A stretch of 64,000 bases of DNA from Sedimenticola hydrogenitrophicus (GTDB taxonomy: Bacteria > Pseudomonadota > Gammaproteobacteria > Chromatiales > Chromatiaceae). Below the pieces are notes generated by a model. It worked only from the letters and a program-made list of their open reading frames with translations, searched no databases and was not told the origin of the DNA. Both the position numbers and the translations under genes were made by a program. Shown here in pieces: positions 9,034-18,963 of this stretch (positions are counted from its first letter, which is position 1; the number at the start of each line of letters is the position of its first letter). The stretch spans positions 1-64,000 of the forward strand of contig NZ_JAQGEI010000034.1 of NCBI RefSeq assembly GCF_029017505.1, written 5' to 3'.

Positions 9034-9456
9034 ATGGCGGAGCGCGGTTTCAGTTTTGCGGGTTTCATGATTCGATGGACCCTGGCGTTGTTTTTGGTTT
9101 TCTCGACCTACAATCCCTCAGGTTACTCCTGGTACCACTGGCTGGCCGGCGCGGAACAAAAGCTTGACCCGCTGATCGCGCTCGCCGGGCTGTTGCTGCT
9201 GATCGGCTGGGTCATCTATGTGCGGGCAACCGCCCGTTCTCTCGGCATGCTCGGTACCCTGCTTGCCCTGGCCCTGTTCGGGACCATCGTCTGGGCGTTG
9301 CTCCACTATCAGTTGATTGCGCTCAGCAATACCTCACTGCTCACCTACATTGTGCTGGTCATCCTCTCGGCAGTGATGGCGACCGGGATCTCCTGGTCCC
9401 ATATCCGCCGGCGCATGACCGGACAGCTGGATGTGGATGACCTTGACCAGGATTGA
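9034..9456 (+). CDS. Small integral membrane protein (DUF6524-like)
   Basis: The 140-residue protein has four predicted membrane segments at roughly 10-26, 46-66, 71-92 and 96-116, and a short acidic C-terminal tail (DVDDLDQD). A periplasmic or cytoplasmic loop YNPSGYSWYHW precedes the second segment. The pattern resembles the uncharacterised DUF6524 family as I remember it. An AGGGACAGG precedes the ATG. No function can be inferred. It lies in the same direction as the MscS-like gene, 128 bases upstream of it. Confidence 0.7.
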   Translation: MAERGFSFAGFMIRWTLALFLVFSTYNPSGYSWYHWLAGAEQKLDPLIALAGLLLLIGWVIYVRATARSLGMLGTLLALALFGTIVWALLHYQLIALSNTSLLTYIVLVILSAVMATGISWSHIRRRMTGQLDVDDLDQD

Positions 9457-9584
9457 CCGATAACCGCCGGTGGCACCGAAAGGGCCGCTGTCAATCCGAA
9501 CACAGGGGGTGGGAGATGTGCTCGGCATTCAACGGTTTGAGTCCGACTCCACGACGATGCAACTTCTGAAACGGGACGCGCGCG

Positions 9585-11282
9585 GTGAATAATCAAAACA
9601 AGCTGCTCAACTATGGCCTTTCCATCCTGCTGGCCTGCTGTTTTCTCTGGCTGCCGGCGATGCCGGCCGTTGCCCAGAGCAATGGGGGCACCGCACAACC
9701 GGAAGGGGCGGTGGCACCCGCCACAATCGAGACCCTGATCTCCGTCGTCGAGCTGAGAAAGCAACTGCGCAAGGATATCGAGGCCTTGAACCTGCAACTC
9801 CAGTCGACCACGTCGGATGCCGAGAAGGCGCGACTGCGACAGCAGGTAGAGAGTCTGGAGGACGATCTCAGGACCACCACCCGGAACTTTGAAAACATCG
9901 CGGCAGGTGTCGATATCACGTCCCTGCGCGGCGAGCCCGAGGAGGAGTTCAACCTGCAGCAGGAGGTGTTTGCCCTGGTGCGGCCGGCGATCGACGAGAT
10001 GAAGGAGATGACCGCCCGGGTCCGTCAGAAATCGGAACTCAAGAAGCGGATCGCCTATTACCAGGAGCAGCTGCCGATCGTCAGCGAGGCATTGACCAAT
10101 ATAGCGAACCTGAAGCAGGCCGGAGACAATGAGGGGCTGATCCAGTCCCTGGATCAGATCGAGGGGCAGTGGGCCAAGCAACAGGCGTTCATTCGGAGTG
10201 AGCTGGGGGCGGCCCAGTTGCAGCTGAACAAACTGAATGCCGCGGAGACCTCCCTCGCCGAGGCCTCGCAGAGCTATCTGAAATCCTTTTTCCAGAAGCG
10301 CGGACTCTACCTGATCATCGCACTGCTGGTGGTGGCCGCCATTCTCCTGCTGTCACGTCTGAGTGCCTCGGCGATGCAGCGTTATATCCCCGGGTTCCGG
10401 GCCAAGCATCGCAGTTTCCGGGTCCGCCTGGTCGAGCTGCTGCAGCGCATGCTGACCGTGCTGTTGGCGATCCTCGGCCCGATGGCGGTGTTCTACCTGG
10501 TGGAGGACTGGGTGCTGTTCAGCCTGGGTATCCTGCTGCTGTTCGGTATCACCTGGACCCTCAGGCAGGCCCTGCCGCGTTACTGGAGCCAGATACAGCT
10601 GTTTCTCAATGTCGGCTCGGTACGCGAGGGTGAACGGATATTCATGGAGGGGTTGCCCTGGCGGGTGGAGCAGATCAATGTCTTCAGCACCCTGGTGAAT
10701 CCGGTGGCCGGTATCAGCCAGCGTGTGCCGATCGACGAGCTGGTGGATCTCAAATCACGTCCATCGCAAATCGGTGATCCCTGGTTTCCCTGCACTCAGG
10801 GGGACTGGGTTATCCTGAGCAACGGGATCAGGGGCAAGGTTACCGGTATCTCCCATGAACTGGTTCAGCTGGTGGAGCGGGGCGGCGCCAGGCTGACCTA
10901 TCAGATGGCCGACTTCCTGGCCGCCGCGCCACGCAATCTGGCGACCAACTTCCGGATCAAGGAGACAATCGGTCTCAGTTACTCGCTACAAAAAGAGTGT
11001 ACGCAATCCATTCCGGAGACGCTGCAGAACTACCTGTTCGAGCGCCTGCACCAGGAAGGATATGGCGAGCAACTGCTGAATCTGCGGGTAGAGTTCGAGG
11101 CTGCCAGCAGCTCGTCCCTGGATATTGTGGTGATCGCCGACTTCAAGGGTGAACTGGGTGACCTGTACAACCGGCTGCGGCGCGCCATACAGCGCGGCTG
11201 TGTTGACGCCTGCAGCGAATACGGCTGGGAGATCCCGTTCCCGCAGCTGACCCTGCATGGGGCGGTGTCCACCGCGGAATAA
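9585..11282 (+). CDS. MscS-like mechanosensitive ion channel family protein with coiled-coil N-domain
   Basis: The 565-residue protein begins at GTG 9585 with a signal peptide (cleavage after AVA near residue 30). A long periplasmic coiled-coil region follows at about 50-235, rich in Gln, Leu and Glu. Membrane helices lie at about 241-260, 285-306 and 310-326. The following region (YWSQIQLFLNVGSVREGERI, then GDWVILSNGIRGKVTGI) resembles the beta domain of MscS channels, which open under membrane tension. The C-terminal ~150 residues include a SLDIVVIADFKG segment as in the MscS cytoplasmic cage. The usual Gly/Ala-rich pore helix is not obvious, so it may be a divergent relative rather than a true channel. 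Confidence 0.75.
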   Translation: MNNQNKLLNYGLSILLACCFLWLPAMPAVAQSNGGTAQPEGAVAPATIETLISVVELRKQLRKDIEALNLQLQSTTSDAEKARLRQQVESLEDDLRTTTRNFENIAAGVDITSLRGEPEEEFNLQQEVFALVRPAIDEMKEMTARVRQKSELKKRIAYYQEQLPIVSEALTNIANLKQAGDNEGLIQSLDQIEGQWAKQQAFIRSELGAAQLQLNKLNAAETSLAEASQSYLKSFFQKRGLYLIIALLVVAAILLLSRLSASAMQRYIPGFRAKHRSFRVRLVELLQRMLTVLLAILGPMAVFYLVEDWVLFSLGILLLFGITWTLRQALPRYWSQIQLFLNVGSVREGERIFMEGLPWRVEQINVFSTLVNPVAGISQRVPIDELVDLKSRPSQIGDPWFPCTQGDWVILSNGIRGKVTGISHELVQLVERGGARLTYQMADFLAAAPRNLATNFRIKETIGLSYSLQKECTQSIPETLQNYLFERLHQEGYGEQLLNLRVEFEAASSSSLDIVVIADFKGELGDLYNRLRRAIQRGCVDACSEYGWEIPFPQLTLHGAVSTAE

Positions 11283-11324
11283 CCCGCCGGATTTTCGACC
11301 AGACCCGCGCGCGATCGGTGGCCG

Positions 11325-11520
11325 TTTAGCCGCCGCGAGTAGTGGTGCAAGAGGAGTGGTACAGGGAAGTACCGTTTACGGAGCCGAGGATGCCATGCAC
11401 CGTCTACGGACCTAAGGGCTCGTGCAAAAATAAGTTTCGGTATTCGGTCGCAACTGGGCCCTTGGTACTGCGAAATTATTCGTGCGCGAGCCCTAAGGAT
11501 GGAATGAACGCGAATAGACG
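11325..11520. repeat. Repeat family D array interrupted by a MITE
   Basis: The left part at 11325-11412 (AGCCGC, GTGGTAC, ACCGTTTACG, GAGGATG, then a partial second unit ending CCGTCTACGGACC) and the right part at 11497-11520 (AGGATGGAATGAACGCG) together match the family D copy at 18203-18276 read in reverse. The family A element at 11413-11496 sits at the junction, so this appears to be a nested insertion. Confidence 0.55.
11413..11496. mobile_element. MITE family A copy, 84 bp
   Basis: Ends at 11413-11433 and 11476-11496 are inverted repeats matching at 17 of 21 positions (AGGGCTCG and AATAA cores), with TA at both outer ends. The short interior (GTATTCGGTCGC, then CTTGGTACTGCGAA) corresponds to the extreme parts of the 29006-29170 copy, so this is the smallest internal-deletion derivative. 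It interrupts a family D repeat. Confidence 0.75.
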
Positions 11521-11543
11521 AAAACCGCTCGCTTGGCTACCGC

Positions 11544-12938
11544 TCAGCGGGGCAGGCTGACCACCGCCTCCAGCCCCTGCGTTTTACCCCGGCGCAGGGT
11601 GACATCACCGCCGTGGGCACGGGCGATATTGCGGGCGATGCCGAGACCGAGCCCGGTGCCGCCGGTCGCCCGGGCACGTGATTCCTCGCGGCGATAGAAG
11701 GGGTCGAACAGCCCCTCGAGCTCGGCCTCCGGAACCCCCTCGCCGCGGTCGGAGATTATGATGTCCAACCGCTCCCGGTAGTCTTCCAGGCGGACATCTG
11801 CCGCCTGGCCGTAGCGCACCGCGTTCTCGATCAGATTCATCAGGCAGCGCTTCAGTGCCAGCGGCCGCCCGCTATAGGGCGCCACCTTCCCGCTTGCCAG
11901 GGTCATCTCCCAGCCCAGCTCCTGGGCATCGTCCTGCAGCGACTCCAGCAACCCATTGATGCTGATCGGCACCGGTTTCTCCTTGCTCTCGGTGCCGCGC
12001 AGATAGTCCAGTGTGGCCAGTACCATCTGTTCCATCTCATCCAGATCCTGGTTGAAGCGGGATTGCAGCGCGTCGTCCTTGAGCAGCGCCAGGCGCAGGC
12101 GCAGCCGGGTGATGGGTGTCTTCAGATCATGGGAGACCGCCGCCAGTACGCGGCTACGATCCTCAATGTAGCGCCTCAGCCGCTGCTGCATGGTGTTGAA
12201 CGCCCGCACCGCGTTTTGCACTTCCTGCGGGCCGCTCTCGCTGAGTGGCGGATAGCCGATGTCCTTGCCGAGATTACGCGCCGCCTCCGCCAGGGTGCCG
12301 AGGGGTCGGGTAACCCAGCGTACCGCCAGCAGCGAGAGCAGGATGATGGAGACCAGCAACACGGCGAGGTAGGTCAGCAGCTTGTAAGGCCAGTTCTCCA
12401 TCCCTTCCGGCAGGGGACGCAGGATGTTCAGCCAGCTGCCATCGGCGAGCCGGATGCTGGCCTGAAAGCCGTTTCTTGGCGGCCGGGAACGATAGGTGCG
12501 GGGCTCGACAAAGCGGCGTTCGGCAACCGCCTCCCGGTGTTGACGCCAGCGGCTGCGCTCCGTTTCATCGCCGTTAGGTAGCGGATTGATCGCCACCTGG
12601 ATCGGGGTGTTTTCGGACAGCGCCTGGCGCAACATCATCTCCAGGTGGTTGGACGGTATCGCCTCCGAGCCTCGTGGCAGCGGCTGGTCGGACAAGGTGA
12701 CCCGAAACTGGGAGGTGCTGAATGCCCGGACGATGCGGGCACGTTCCGTCGCCGGCGTCTCCTCCAGCAGGTAGACCAGCGAGGCGATACGCTGGACCAG
12801 CTGTATCCCGGTGTTTTCCCGGATCACATCGATCCGATCCTTGAGCAGCAGTCCGGTGCTGAGAAACTGGGTCAGCAGCAGGCCCACCACCAGGATCAGG
12901 ACCAGGCGTCCAAACAGGGAGCGGGGCAGCAGTCTCAT
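11544..12938 (-). CDS. Sensor histidine kinase (EnvZ/RstB-like)
   Basis: The 464-residue membrane kinase has a first membrane helix at about 11-32, a periplasmic sensor region to about 180, a second helix at about 185-206, and a HAMP linker. The phospho-acceptor is His270 in VSHDLKTPITRL. The ATP-binding domain carries N-box NLIENAVRYG, G1 SDRGEGVPE and G2 GGTGLGLGI. Its start codon overlaps the stop of the upstream response regulator by 4 bases, so the two are translationally coupled. The divergent Spy/CpxP-like gene suggests it senses envelope stress or metals, which is inference. Confidence 0.93.
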   Translation of the reverse strand: MRLLPRSLFGRLVLILVVGLLLTQFLSTGLLLKDRIDVIRENTGIQLVQRIASLVYLLEETPATERARIVRAFSTSQFRVTLSDQPLPRGSEAIPSNHLEMMLRQALSENTPIQVAINPLPNGDETERSRWRQHREAVAERRFVEPRTYRSRPPRNGFQASIRLADGSWLNILRPLPEGMENWPYKLLTYLAVLLVSIILLSLLAVRWVTRPLGTLAEAARNLGKDIGYPPLSESGPQEVQNAVRAFNTMQQRLRRYIEDRSRVLAAVSHDLKTPITRLRLRLALLKDDALQSRFNQDLDEMEQMVLATLDYLRGTESKEKPVPISINGLLESLQDDAQELGWEMTLASGKVAPYSGRPLALKRCLMNLIENAVRYGQAADVRLEDYRERLDIIISDRGEGVPEAELEGLFDPFYRREESRARATGGTGLGLGIARNIARAHGGDVTLRRGKTQGLEAVVSLPR

Positions 12939-13666
12939 GCCGTGCTCCCCGGGTTGTTCACCTGCACCGCAAACACATAGCCCTCGCCGCGTACCGTTTT
13001 GATAATCCCGGGATCCTTCGGGTCGTCCTCCAGGCGTCTCCTGAGGCGGCTCACCAGCACATCGATACTGCGATCGAAGGGATCGGCGTCCCGCCCCTGG
13101 GTCAAGTCGAGCAGTTGGTCCCGGTTCAGCACCCGGTTGGGGTGCTCCAGGAACACCTTGAGCAGTCGGTACTCGGCGCCGCTGAGGGGTACTACAACCC
13201 CCGCGGACGACTCCAGGTGGCGCGCCACCGGGTCCAGGGTCCAGTCGGCAAACCGGATCGCCCGGGCTGTCGTCTCCGGCTGGTCGTAGGGCAGGGCGGC
13301 GCTGCGGCGCAAGACCACCTTGATGCGCGCCAGCAACTCCCGGGGGTTGAACGGCTTGGGCAGGTAGTCGTCGGCGCCCATCTCCAGTCCCAGGATCCGG
13401 TCCATCTCATCGCCCCGGGCGGTGAGCATGATGATGGGGATTCTGGATTTCACCCGCAGGTTGCGACAGAGCTCCAGGCCGTCGGCACCGGGCAGCATCA
13501 GGTCCAGCACCACCAGGTCGATGCGCTGTTCTTCCAGTACCCGGCTCATCGCCTTGCCTTCACCCACCGCGGTCACCCGGTAGCCGTTCTGCTCCAGGTA
13601 GGCCTGCAGCAGTTGGCGGATCTCCCGATCGTCATCCACCACCAGGATATGTCGTCTCTTTTCCAT
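12935..13666 (-). CDS. OmpR-family response regulator
   Basis: The 243-residue regulator has a receiver domain at 1-120, with the acidic pair DDD at 11-13, phospho-acceptor Asp55 in VLDLMLPG, and Lys in YLPKPF. The C-terminal winged-helix domain (GAEYRLLKVFLEHPNRVLNRDQLLDLTQGRDADPFDRSIDV region) is of OmpR/PhoB type. It is first in an operon with the kinase. A tandem GTAAC repeat at 13711-13727 lies between its start and the divergent Spy-like gene and is the likely binding site. Confidence 0.94.
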   Translation of the reverse strand: MEKRRHILVVDDDREIRQLLQAYLEQNGYRVTAVGEGKAMSRVLEEQRIDLVVLDLMLPGADGLELCRNLRVKSRIPIIMLTARGDEMDRILGLEMGADDYLPKPFNPRELLARIKVVLRRSAALPYDQPETTARAIRFADWTLDPVARHLESSAGVVVPLSGAEYRLLKVFLEHPNRVLNRDQLLDLTQGRDADPFDRSIDVLVSRLRRRLEDDPKDPGIIKTVRGEGYVFAVQVNNPGSTA

Positions 13667-13710
13667 AGGCTCTTTATACCTGAATCATCGTCGCGTGCGC
13701 GGGTGGTTTT

Positions 13711-13727
13711 TGTAACAGAGTGTAACA
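13711..13727. promoter_or_regulatory. Tandem GTAAC repeats, candidate response-regulator box
   Basis: TGTAACA occurs twice in direct repeat with a 10-bp period, giving GTAAC-N5-GTAAC. This geometry is that of OmpR-family tandem half-sites and resembles the CpxR box GTAAA-N5-GTAAA. It lies in the 183-base divergent region between the response regulator and the Spy-like gene, so it could control both. Confidence 0.55.
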
Positions 13728-13849
13728 GGCTGAGGGTTGTTACTCAGGCTTACAAAAAACCGTTTTTCTGACATTGTCTGGTTACAGCATGCTGGTCTGA
13801 TAGGACCCACAGACGGGGCATGTCGCCCCGGAAACAGCGAGGAATGCAG

Positions 13850-14356
13850 ATGAAACGTTCAACCAAGATGATTCTGACCACGGTAGCGGTCGTCGGTATC
13901 AGTGCCGCATCCATCTCCTATGTTTCTGCCGGTGGCGGGTTTGACCGTTGTGGTTACGGTCAGGGGCAGATGAGTATGCAGGATGGCGGCCAGAGAAACT
14001 GGGGTCGCCACGGTGGTTTTGGTCGTGATATGTCGGGTGATCGCACGGCCAGAATGGAACAGGGACTGGATATGCTGAAGTATAAACTGCGTATCACCGA
14101 GGCCCAGGAGCCTGCCTGGCAGGCCTTTGAACAGGCCATGAAGCAGAAAATGACCAGCCACATGGAACGGCGCGAGGCGGTGCGCGGCGGGGATGGGGTT
14201 ACGGTTGCCGAACGGGTCAAGGGGATGCGCGAGGGTGCCGGCCAGATGAGCGAAATGGCCGATGCCATCGAGCAGCTCTACGCCAGCCTGACGCCCGAGC
14301 AGCAGAAGGTTGCCGATGCGATGCGGCCGATGGGTGGGATGAAGCACATGCGCTGA
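13850..14356 (+). CDS. Spy/CpxP-like periplasmic protein
   Basis: The protein has 168 residues from the ATG at 13850, which has AGGA at a suitable distance; upstream in-frame ATGs at 13820 and 13844 are less likely. A signal peptide (ILTTVAVVGISAASISYVSAG) is followed by a Gly/Met/His-rich stretch (GYGQGQMSMQDGGQ) that could bind metals. A helical region with LTxxQ-type motifs follows (LRITEAQEPAW and LTPEQQKVADAM). Spy/CpxP proteins are periplasmic chaperones or stress-signal modulators. Position opposite the two-component system suggests it is that system's target. Confidence 0.82.
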   Translation: MKRSTKMILTTVAVVGISAASISYVSAGGGFDRCGYGQGQMSMQDGGQRNWGRHGGFGRDMSGDRTARMEQGLDMLKYKLRITEAQEPAWQAFEQAMKQKMTSHMERREAVRGGDGVTVAERVKGMREGAGQMSEMADAIEQLYASLTPEQQKVADAMRPMGGMKHMR

Positions 14357-14369
14357 TGTGCCTGCCCTG

Positions 14370-14410
14370 GACCGGCGCGCACCGCAACGGTGGGCGCCGG
14401 TCATTTTATT
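14370..14410 (+). terminator. Terminator of the Spy-like gene
   Basis: GACCGGCGC at 14370-14378 pairs with GCGCCGGTC at 14394-14402 and is followed by ATTTTATT. It lies 13 bases after the stop codon at 14356. Confidence 0.8.
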
Positions 14411-14445
14411 ACCTGATTGCTCATCTAACTCAGCCATCAGGAAAA

Positions 14446-14501
14446 ACCTTAGCCGCGAGTAGTGGTGCATCCCTGCACCACTCCTCGCGTTCATTCGCGG
14501 C
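14446..14501 (-). terminator. Repeat family D hairpin acting as terminator of aacS
   Basis: A nested hairpin has outer arms AGCCGCGA/TCGCGGCT and an inner perfect stem AGTGGTGCA-tccc-TGCACCACT at 14461-14482. Read on the minus strand, the stem is followed by AAGGTTTTT. It lies 53 bases beyond the acetoacetyl-CoA synthetase stop, so this repeat probably ends that transcript. Confidence 0.6.
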
Positions 14502-14553
14502 TTAAATAAACTGTATCCGACAATAGCAGTGTATGATGGGTAATCCGCTTTGC

Positions 14554-16506
<1,953 letters not shown>

Positions 16507-16530
16507 TGTTATCTCCACCGGTATAAAGTC

Positions 16531-16546
16531 TTTACGTTAACGTAAA
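16531..16546. promoter_or_regulatory. Palindromic operator upstream of aacS (LiuR-like)
   Basis: TTTACGTTAACGTAAA is a perfect palindrome 25-40 bases upstream of the aacS start. A near copy precedes the nitroreductase gene at 1124-1139. From memory the MerR-family regulator LiuR, which controls branched-chain amino acid breakdown and aacS in gammaproteobacteria, uses a similar ACGT-rich site. No liuR gene is in the window. Confidence 0.6.
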
Positions 16547-16629
16547 CGTTATAAAAGAATAGCACTGATCAGGCGCAAAATGAAAATGCCTTGATCTGTC
16601 AGTTGAACGCTATTTGGATTGCTGTTTTT

Positions 16630-16663
16630 TTAGCCGCGAATGAACGCGAATAAACGCGAATTA
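16630..16663. repeat. Repeat family D end (AGCCGCGAATGAACGCG)
   Basis: TTAGCCGCGAATGAACGCG followed by AATAAACGCG recurs at 18081-18110 and 20023-20055, and its complement ends the copies at 14501 and 18276. It is a short intergenic repeat without coding capacity. Confidence 0.65.
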
Positions 16664-16680
16664 GGTTAGCAGTATAACGC

Positions 16681-16917
16681 GTAGGTTGGGGTGAGCCTGC
16701 GAACCCCAACGAATGGCGTTGAACGGATCCACCGTCTGTTGGGGCTCGCCCCGCTTGTCCTCATTCCCACGCTCTCTGCGTGGGAATGCATATGGCAGTG
16801 CACCGTGCGCGCGCCGTAACACACCGTTTGACGACCATGGATGCGTTGGGTTACGCGGCGCCCGGGCTTTGTCGCGGTCTGGATGCGCAATGCCTGTGCG
16901 CCGCCAACCCAACCTAC
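16681..16917. repeat. GTAGGTTGGG repeat with internal hairpins
   Basis: The element is bounded by GTAGGTTGGG at 16681-16690 and CCCAACCTAC at 16908-16917. It contains a GGGGT/ACCCC fold at the left end and the hairpin CATTCCCACG-ctctctg-CGTGGGAATG at 16763-16789. It lies in the 450-base gap between hppD and aacS, which holds no gene. Confidence 0.65.
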
Positions 16918-16957
16918 GCTGTTTTATCACTACTTGGAGAGGATCATAGCAGAGCCC

Positions 16958-18037
16958 TCAATGGCTCGCCTTGTGCTCGCTGATCACGCCGCGGCGCAGC
17001 TGATCCAGCTCGATCGATTCGAACAGCGCCTTGAAGTTGCCTTCGCCGAAGCCCTCGTTGCCCTTGCGCTGGATGATCTCGAAGAAGATCGGACCGATCA
17101 CCGTACGGGTGAAGATCTGCAGCAGCAGCCCCTGGCCCGCGCTGGGCGCCCCGTCGATCAGGATGCGATTGTTTCGCAACCGTTCCAGGTCCTCGCCGTG
17201 GCCGGGCACCCGCGCATCGACCTGCTCATAGTAGGTGTCCGGGGTCTCCTGCAACGGCACCTGCAGCTCGCGTAACCGCTCCACCGTGGCATGGATATCC
17301 CCGGTGCCCAGGGCGATATGCTGTATCCCTTCGCCATGATAGGCGTGCAGATACTCCTGAATCTGGGATTGGTCGTCGCGGCTCTCGTTGATCGGGATGC
17401 GGATCTTGCCGCAGGGGCTGGTCATGGCGCGGGAGCGCAGGCCGGTCAGCTTGCCCTCGATATCGAAATAGCCTACTTCGCGGAAATTGAACAGGCGGGC
17501 GTAGAAGTCCGCCCACTCGTCCATGCGCCCACGATAGACGTTGTGGGTGAGGTGATCGATGTAGGTGAGGCCGACCCCCTGGGGATGGGGATCGACACCC
17601 TGGATGGGCTCGAAGTCCACATCGTAAATGCTGCCCTTGTCACCATAGCGGTCGATCAGGTAGATCAGCGAGTCACCGATCCCCTTGATGGTGGGGATGT
17701 TGAGCTCCATCGGTCCCGCCCGGGTCTCCACCCCCCAGGCACCGAGTTCGATCGCCATGGCGTAGGCGCGTGCCGCATCCTTGACCCGGAAGGCGATGGC
17801 ACAGGCGCTGGGGCCGTGCTGGCGGGCGAAAGAGCGGGGAAAGCCGGTCTTCTCCGCGTTGATCAGGAAGTTGATACCACCCTGTCGATAGAGGGTCACA
17901 TCCTTGGAACGGTGGCGGGCGATGGCCACGAAGCCGAGCTGCTCGAACAGCCGGCCCAGCGCCTGCGGCTCCGGCGAGGTGTATTCGACGAATTCGAAGC
18001 CGTCGGTACCTATCGGGTTGTCCCAGAGTTGTCCCAT
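16958..18037 (-). CDS. hppD: 4-hydroxyphenylpyruvate dioxygenase
   Basis: The 359-residue Fe(II) enzyme converts 4-hydroxyphenylpyruvate to homogentisate. The two-domain VOC fold is visible. C-terminal iron-ligand segments include YIDHLTHNV (near 180), IQHIALGTGD (near 260) and the conserved FFEIIQRKGNEGFGEGNF (near 340), and the N-terminal NPIGTDGFEFVEY is typical. It is the last gene of the minus-strand cluster with maiA and fahA, separated from maiA by a 284-base gap holding repeats. It could have its own promoter, but none was identified. Confidence 0.95.
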   Translation of the reverse strand: MGQLWDNPIGTDGFEFVEYTSPEPQALGRLFEQLGFVAIARHRSKDVTLYRQGGINFLINAEKTGFPRSFARQHGPSACAIAFRVKDAARAYAMAIELGAWGVETRAGPMELNIPTIKGIGDSLIYLIDRYGDKGSIYDVDFEPIQGVDPHPQGVGLTYIDHLTHNVYRGRMDEWADFYARLFNFREVGYFDIEGKLTGLRSRAMTSPCGKIRIPINESRDDQSQIQEYLHAYHGEGIQHIALGTGDIHATVERLRELQVPLQETPDTYYEQVDARVPGHGEDLERLRNNRILIDGAPSAGQGLLLQIFTRTVIGPIFFEIIQRKGNEGFGEGNFKALFESIELDQLRRGVISEHKASH

Positions 18038-18080
18038 GCTTCACCTCCCGGCCGGTGGCCGATTCATGAGAAAAATTATC

Positions 18081-18110
18081 AGCCGCGTATGAACGCAAAT
18101 AAACGCTAAT
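18081..18110. repeat. Repeat family D end copy
   Basis: AGCCGCGTATGAACGCAAAT then AAACGC, matching the copies at 16630 and 20023 with a few changes. It lies between hppD and maiA. Confidence 0.55.
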
Positions 18111-18202
18111 GGTATAAATGCATTCATGCCATCCGACTGTTCGCCGTCTGTGGGCCAATAGTTAGACGGGTAGTTCTTTCCCGTAAATCAATTGTGTTTT
18201 TT

Positions 18203-18276
18203 ATTTGCGTTCATTCCATCCTCGGGTTCGTAAACGGTGCGTCCCTGCACCGCTCCTTGCGTTCATTTGCGGCTAA
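18203..18276. repeat. Repeat family D, fullest copy
   Basis: This is the most complete copy: TTGCGTTCATTCCATCC, then CTCGGGTTCGTAAACGGTGC, the GGTGC-gtccct-GCACC hairpin, and TGCGTTCATTTGCGGCT. The TGCGTTCATT end is duplicated in direct orientation at both sides. It is non-coding, between hppD and maiA. Confidence 0.65.
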
Positions 18277-18321
18277 ATTCCAAATGGACTGATTATTAGA
18301 TAACCAGCGCACCGTCAGGGT

Positions 18322-18963
18322 TCACACCGCGTCCGGCTGGTTCTCCGGCCGCGCCCGCTCGAAGGCGTCGAGACCCAGGCATTGCCGGTCGATCGCCACG
18401 ATGCGGGGATAGGGGGTCAGGTCCAGTTCAAAGCGGCGCGCGTTGTAGACCTGCGGCACCAGGCAGAGATCGGCCAGGGTGATACGATCACCGAAACAGT
18501 ATGGCCCGCCGCAAGCGTGCTGCTCCAGCAGCTGCTCGATGGCGCGCAACCCCTCGTCAATCCAGTGGTGGTACCAGGCCCGTTTCTGGCCTTCATCGAC
18601 GCCCAGGGTCCCGGTCAGATAGCTGAGGATGCGCAAATTGTTCACCGGGTGGATATCGCAGGCCACCGTCTGCGCCAGGGCGCGGATACGCGCCCGCTGC
18701 AAGGCATCACCCGGCAGCAGGGGAGGGTCCGGATGCAGCTCGTCCAGGTATTCGCAGATCGCCAGGGACTGGGACAGCACCCCGTCCTCCACCGCCAGGG
18801 CGGGGACCAGTCCCTGGGGGTTGATCGCCCGGTAGTCGTCGCCGGCCTCCTCGCCCTGCAGCAGGTTGACCCTGGCCTGGTGGTAGTCGAGCCCCTTCAG
18901 GTTGAGGGCGATACGCACCCGGTAGGCGGCGGTGGAGCGGTGGTAGTCGTAAAGTGTGATCAT
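18322..18963 (-). CDS. maiA: Maleylacetoacetate isomerase
   Basis: The 213-residue zeta-class glutathione transferase converts maleylacetoacetate to fumarylacetoacetate. The N-terminal HRSTAAYRVRIALNLKGL carries the catalytic Ser/Thr-rich loop of the family. NPQGLVPAL and LSQSLAICEYLDE form the glutathione-binding site, and the helical domain ends at about residue 210. Its start overlaps the fahA stop by 4 bases, so the two are translationally coupled. A maleylpyruvate isomerase role is possible by family, but coupling to a true FAH and HPPD favours homogentisate breakdown. Confidence 0.92.
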   Translation of the reverse strand: MITLYDYHRSTAAYRVRIALNLKGLDYHQARVNLLQGEEAGDDYRAINPQGLVPALAVEDGVLSQSLAICEYLDELHPDPPLLPGDALQRARIRALAQTVACDIHPVNNLRILSYLTGTLGVDEGQKRAWYHHWIDEGLRAIEQLLEQHACGGPYCFGDRITLADLCLVPQVYNARRFELDLTPYPRIVAIDRQCLGLDAFERARPENQPDAV

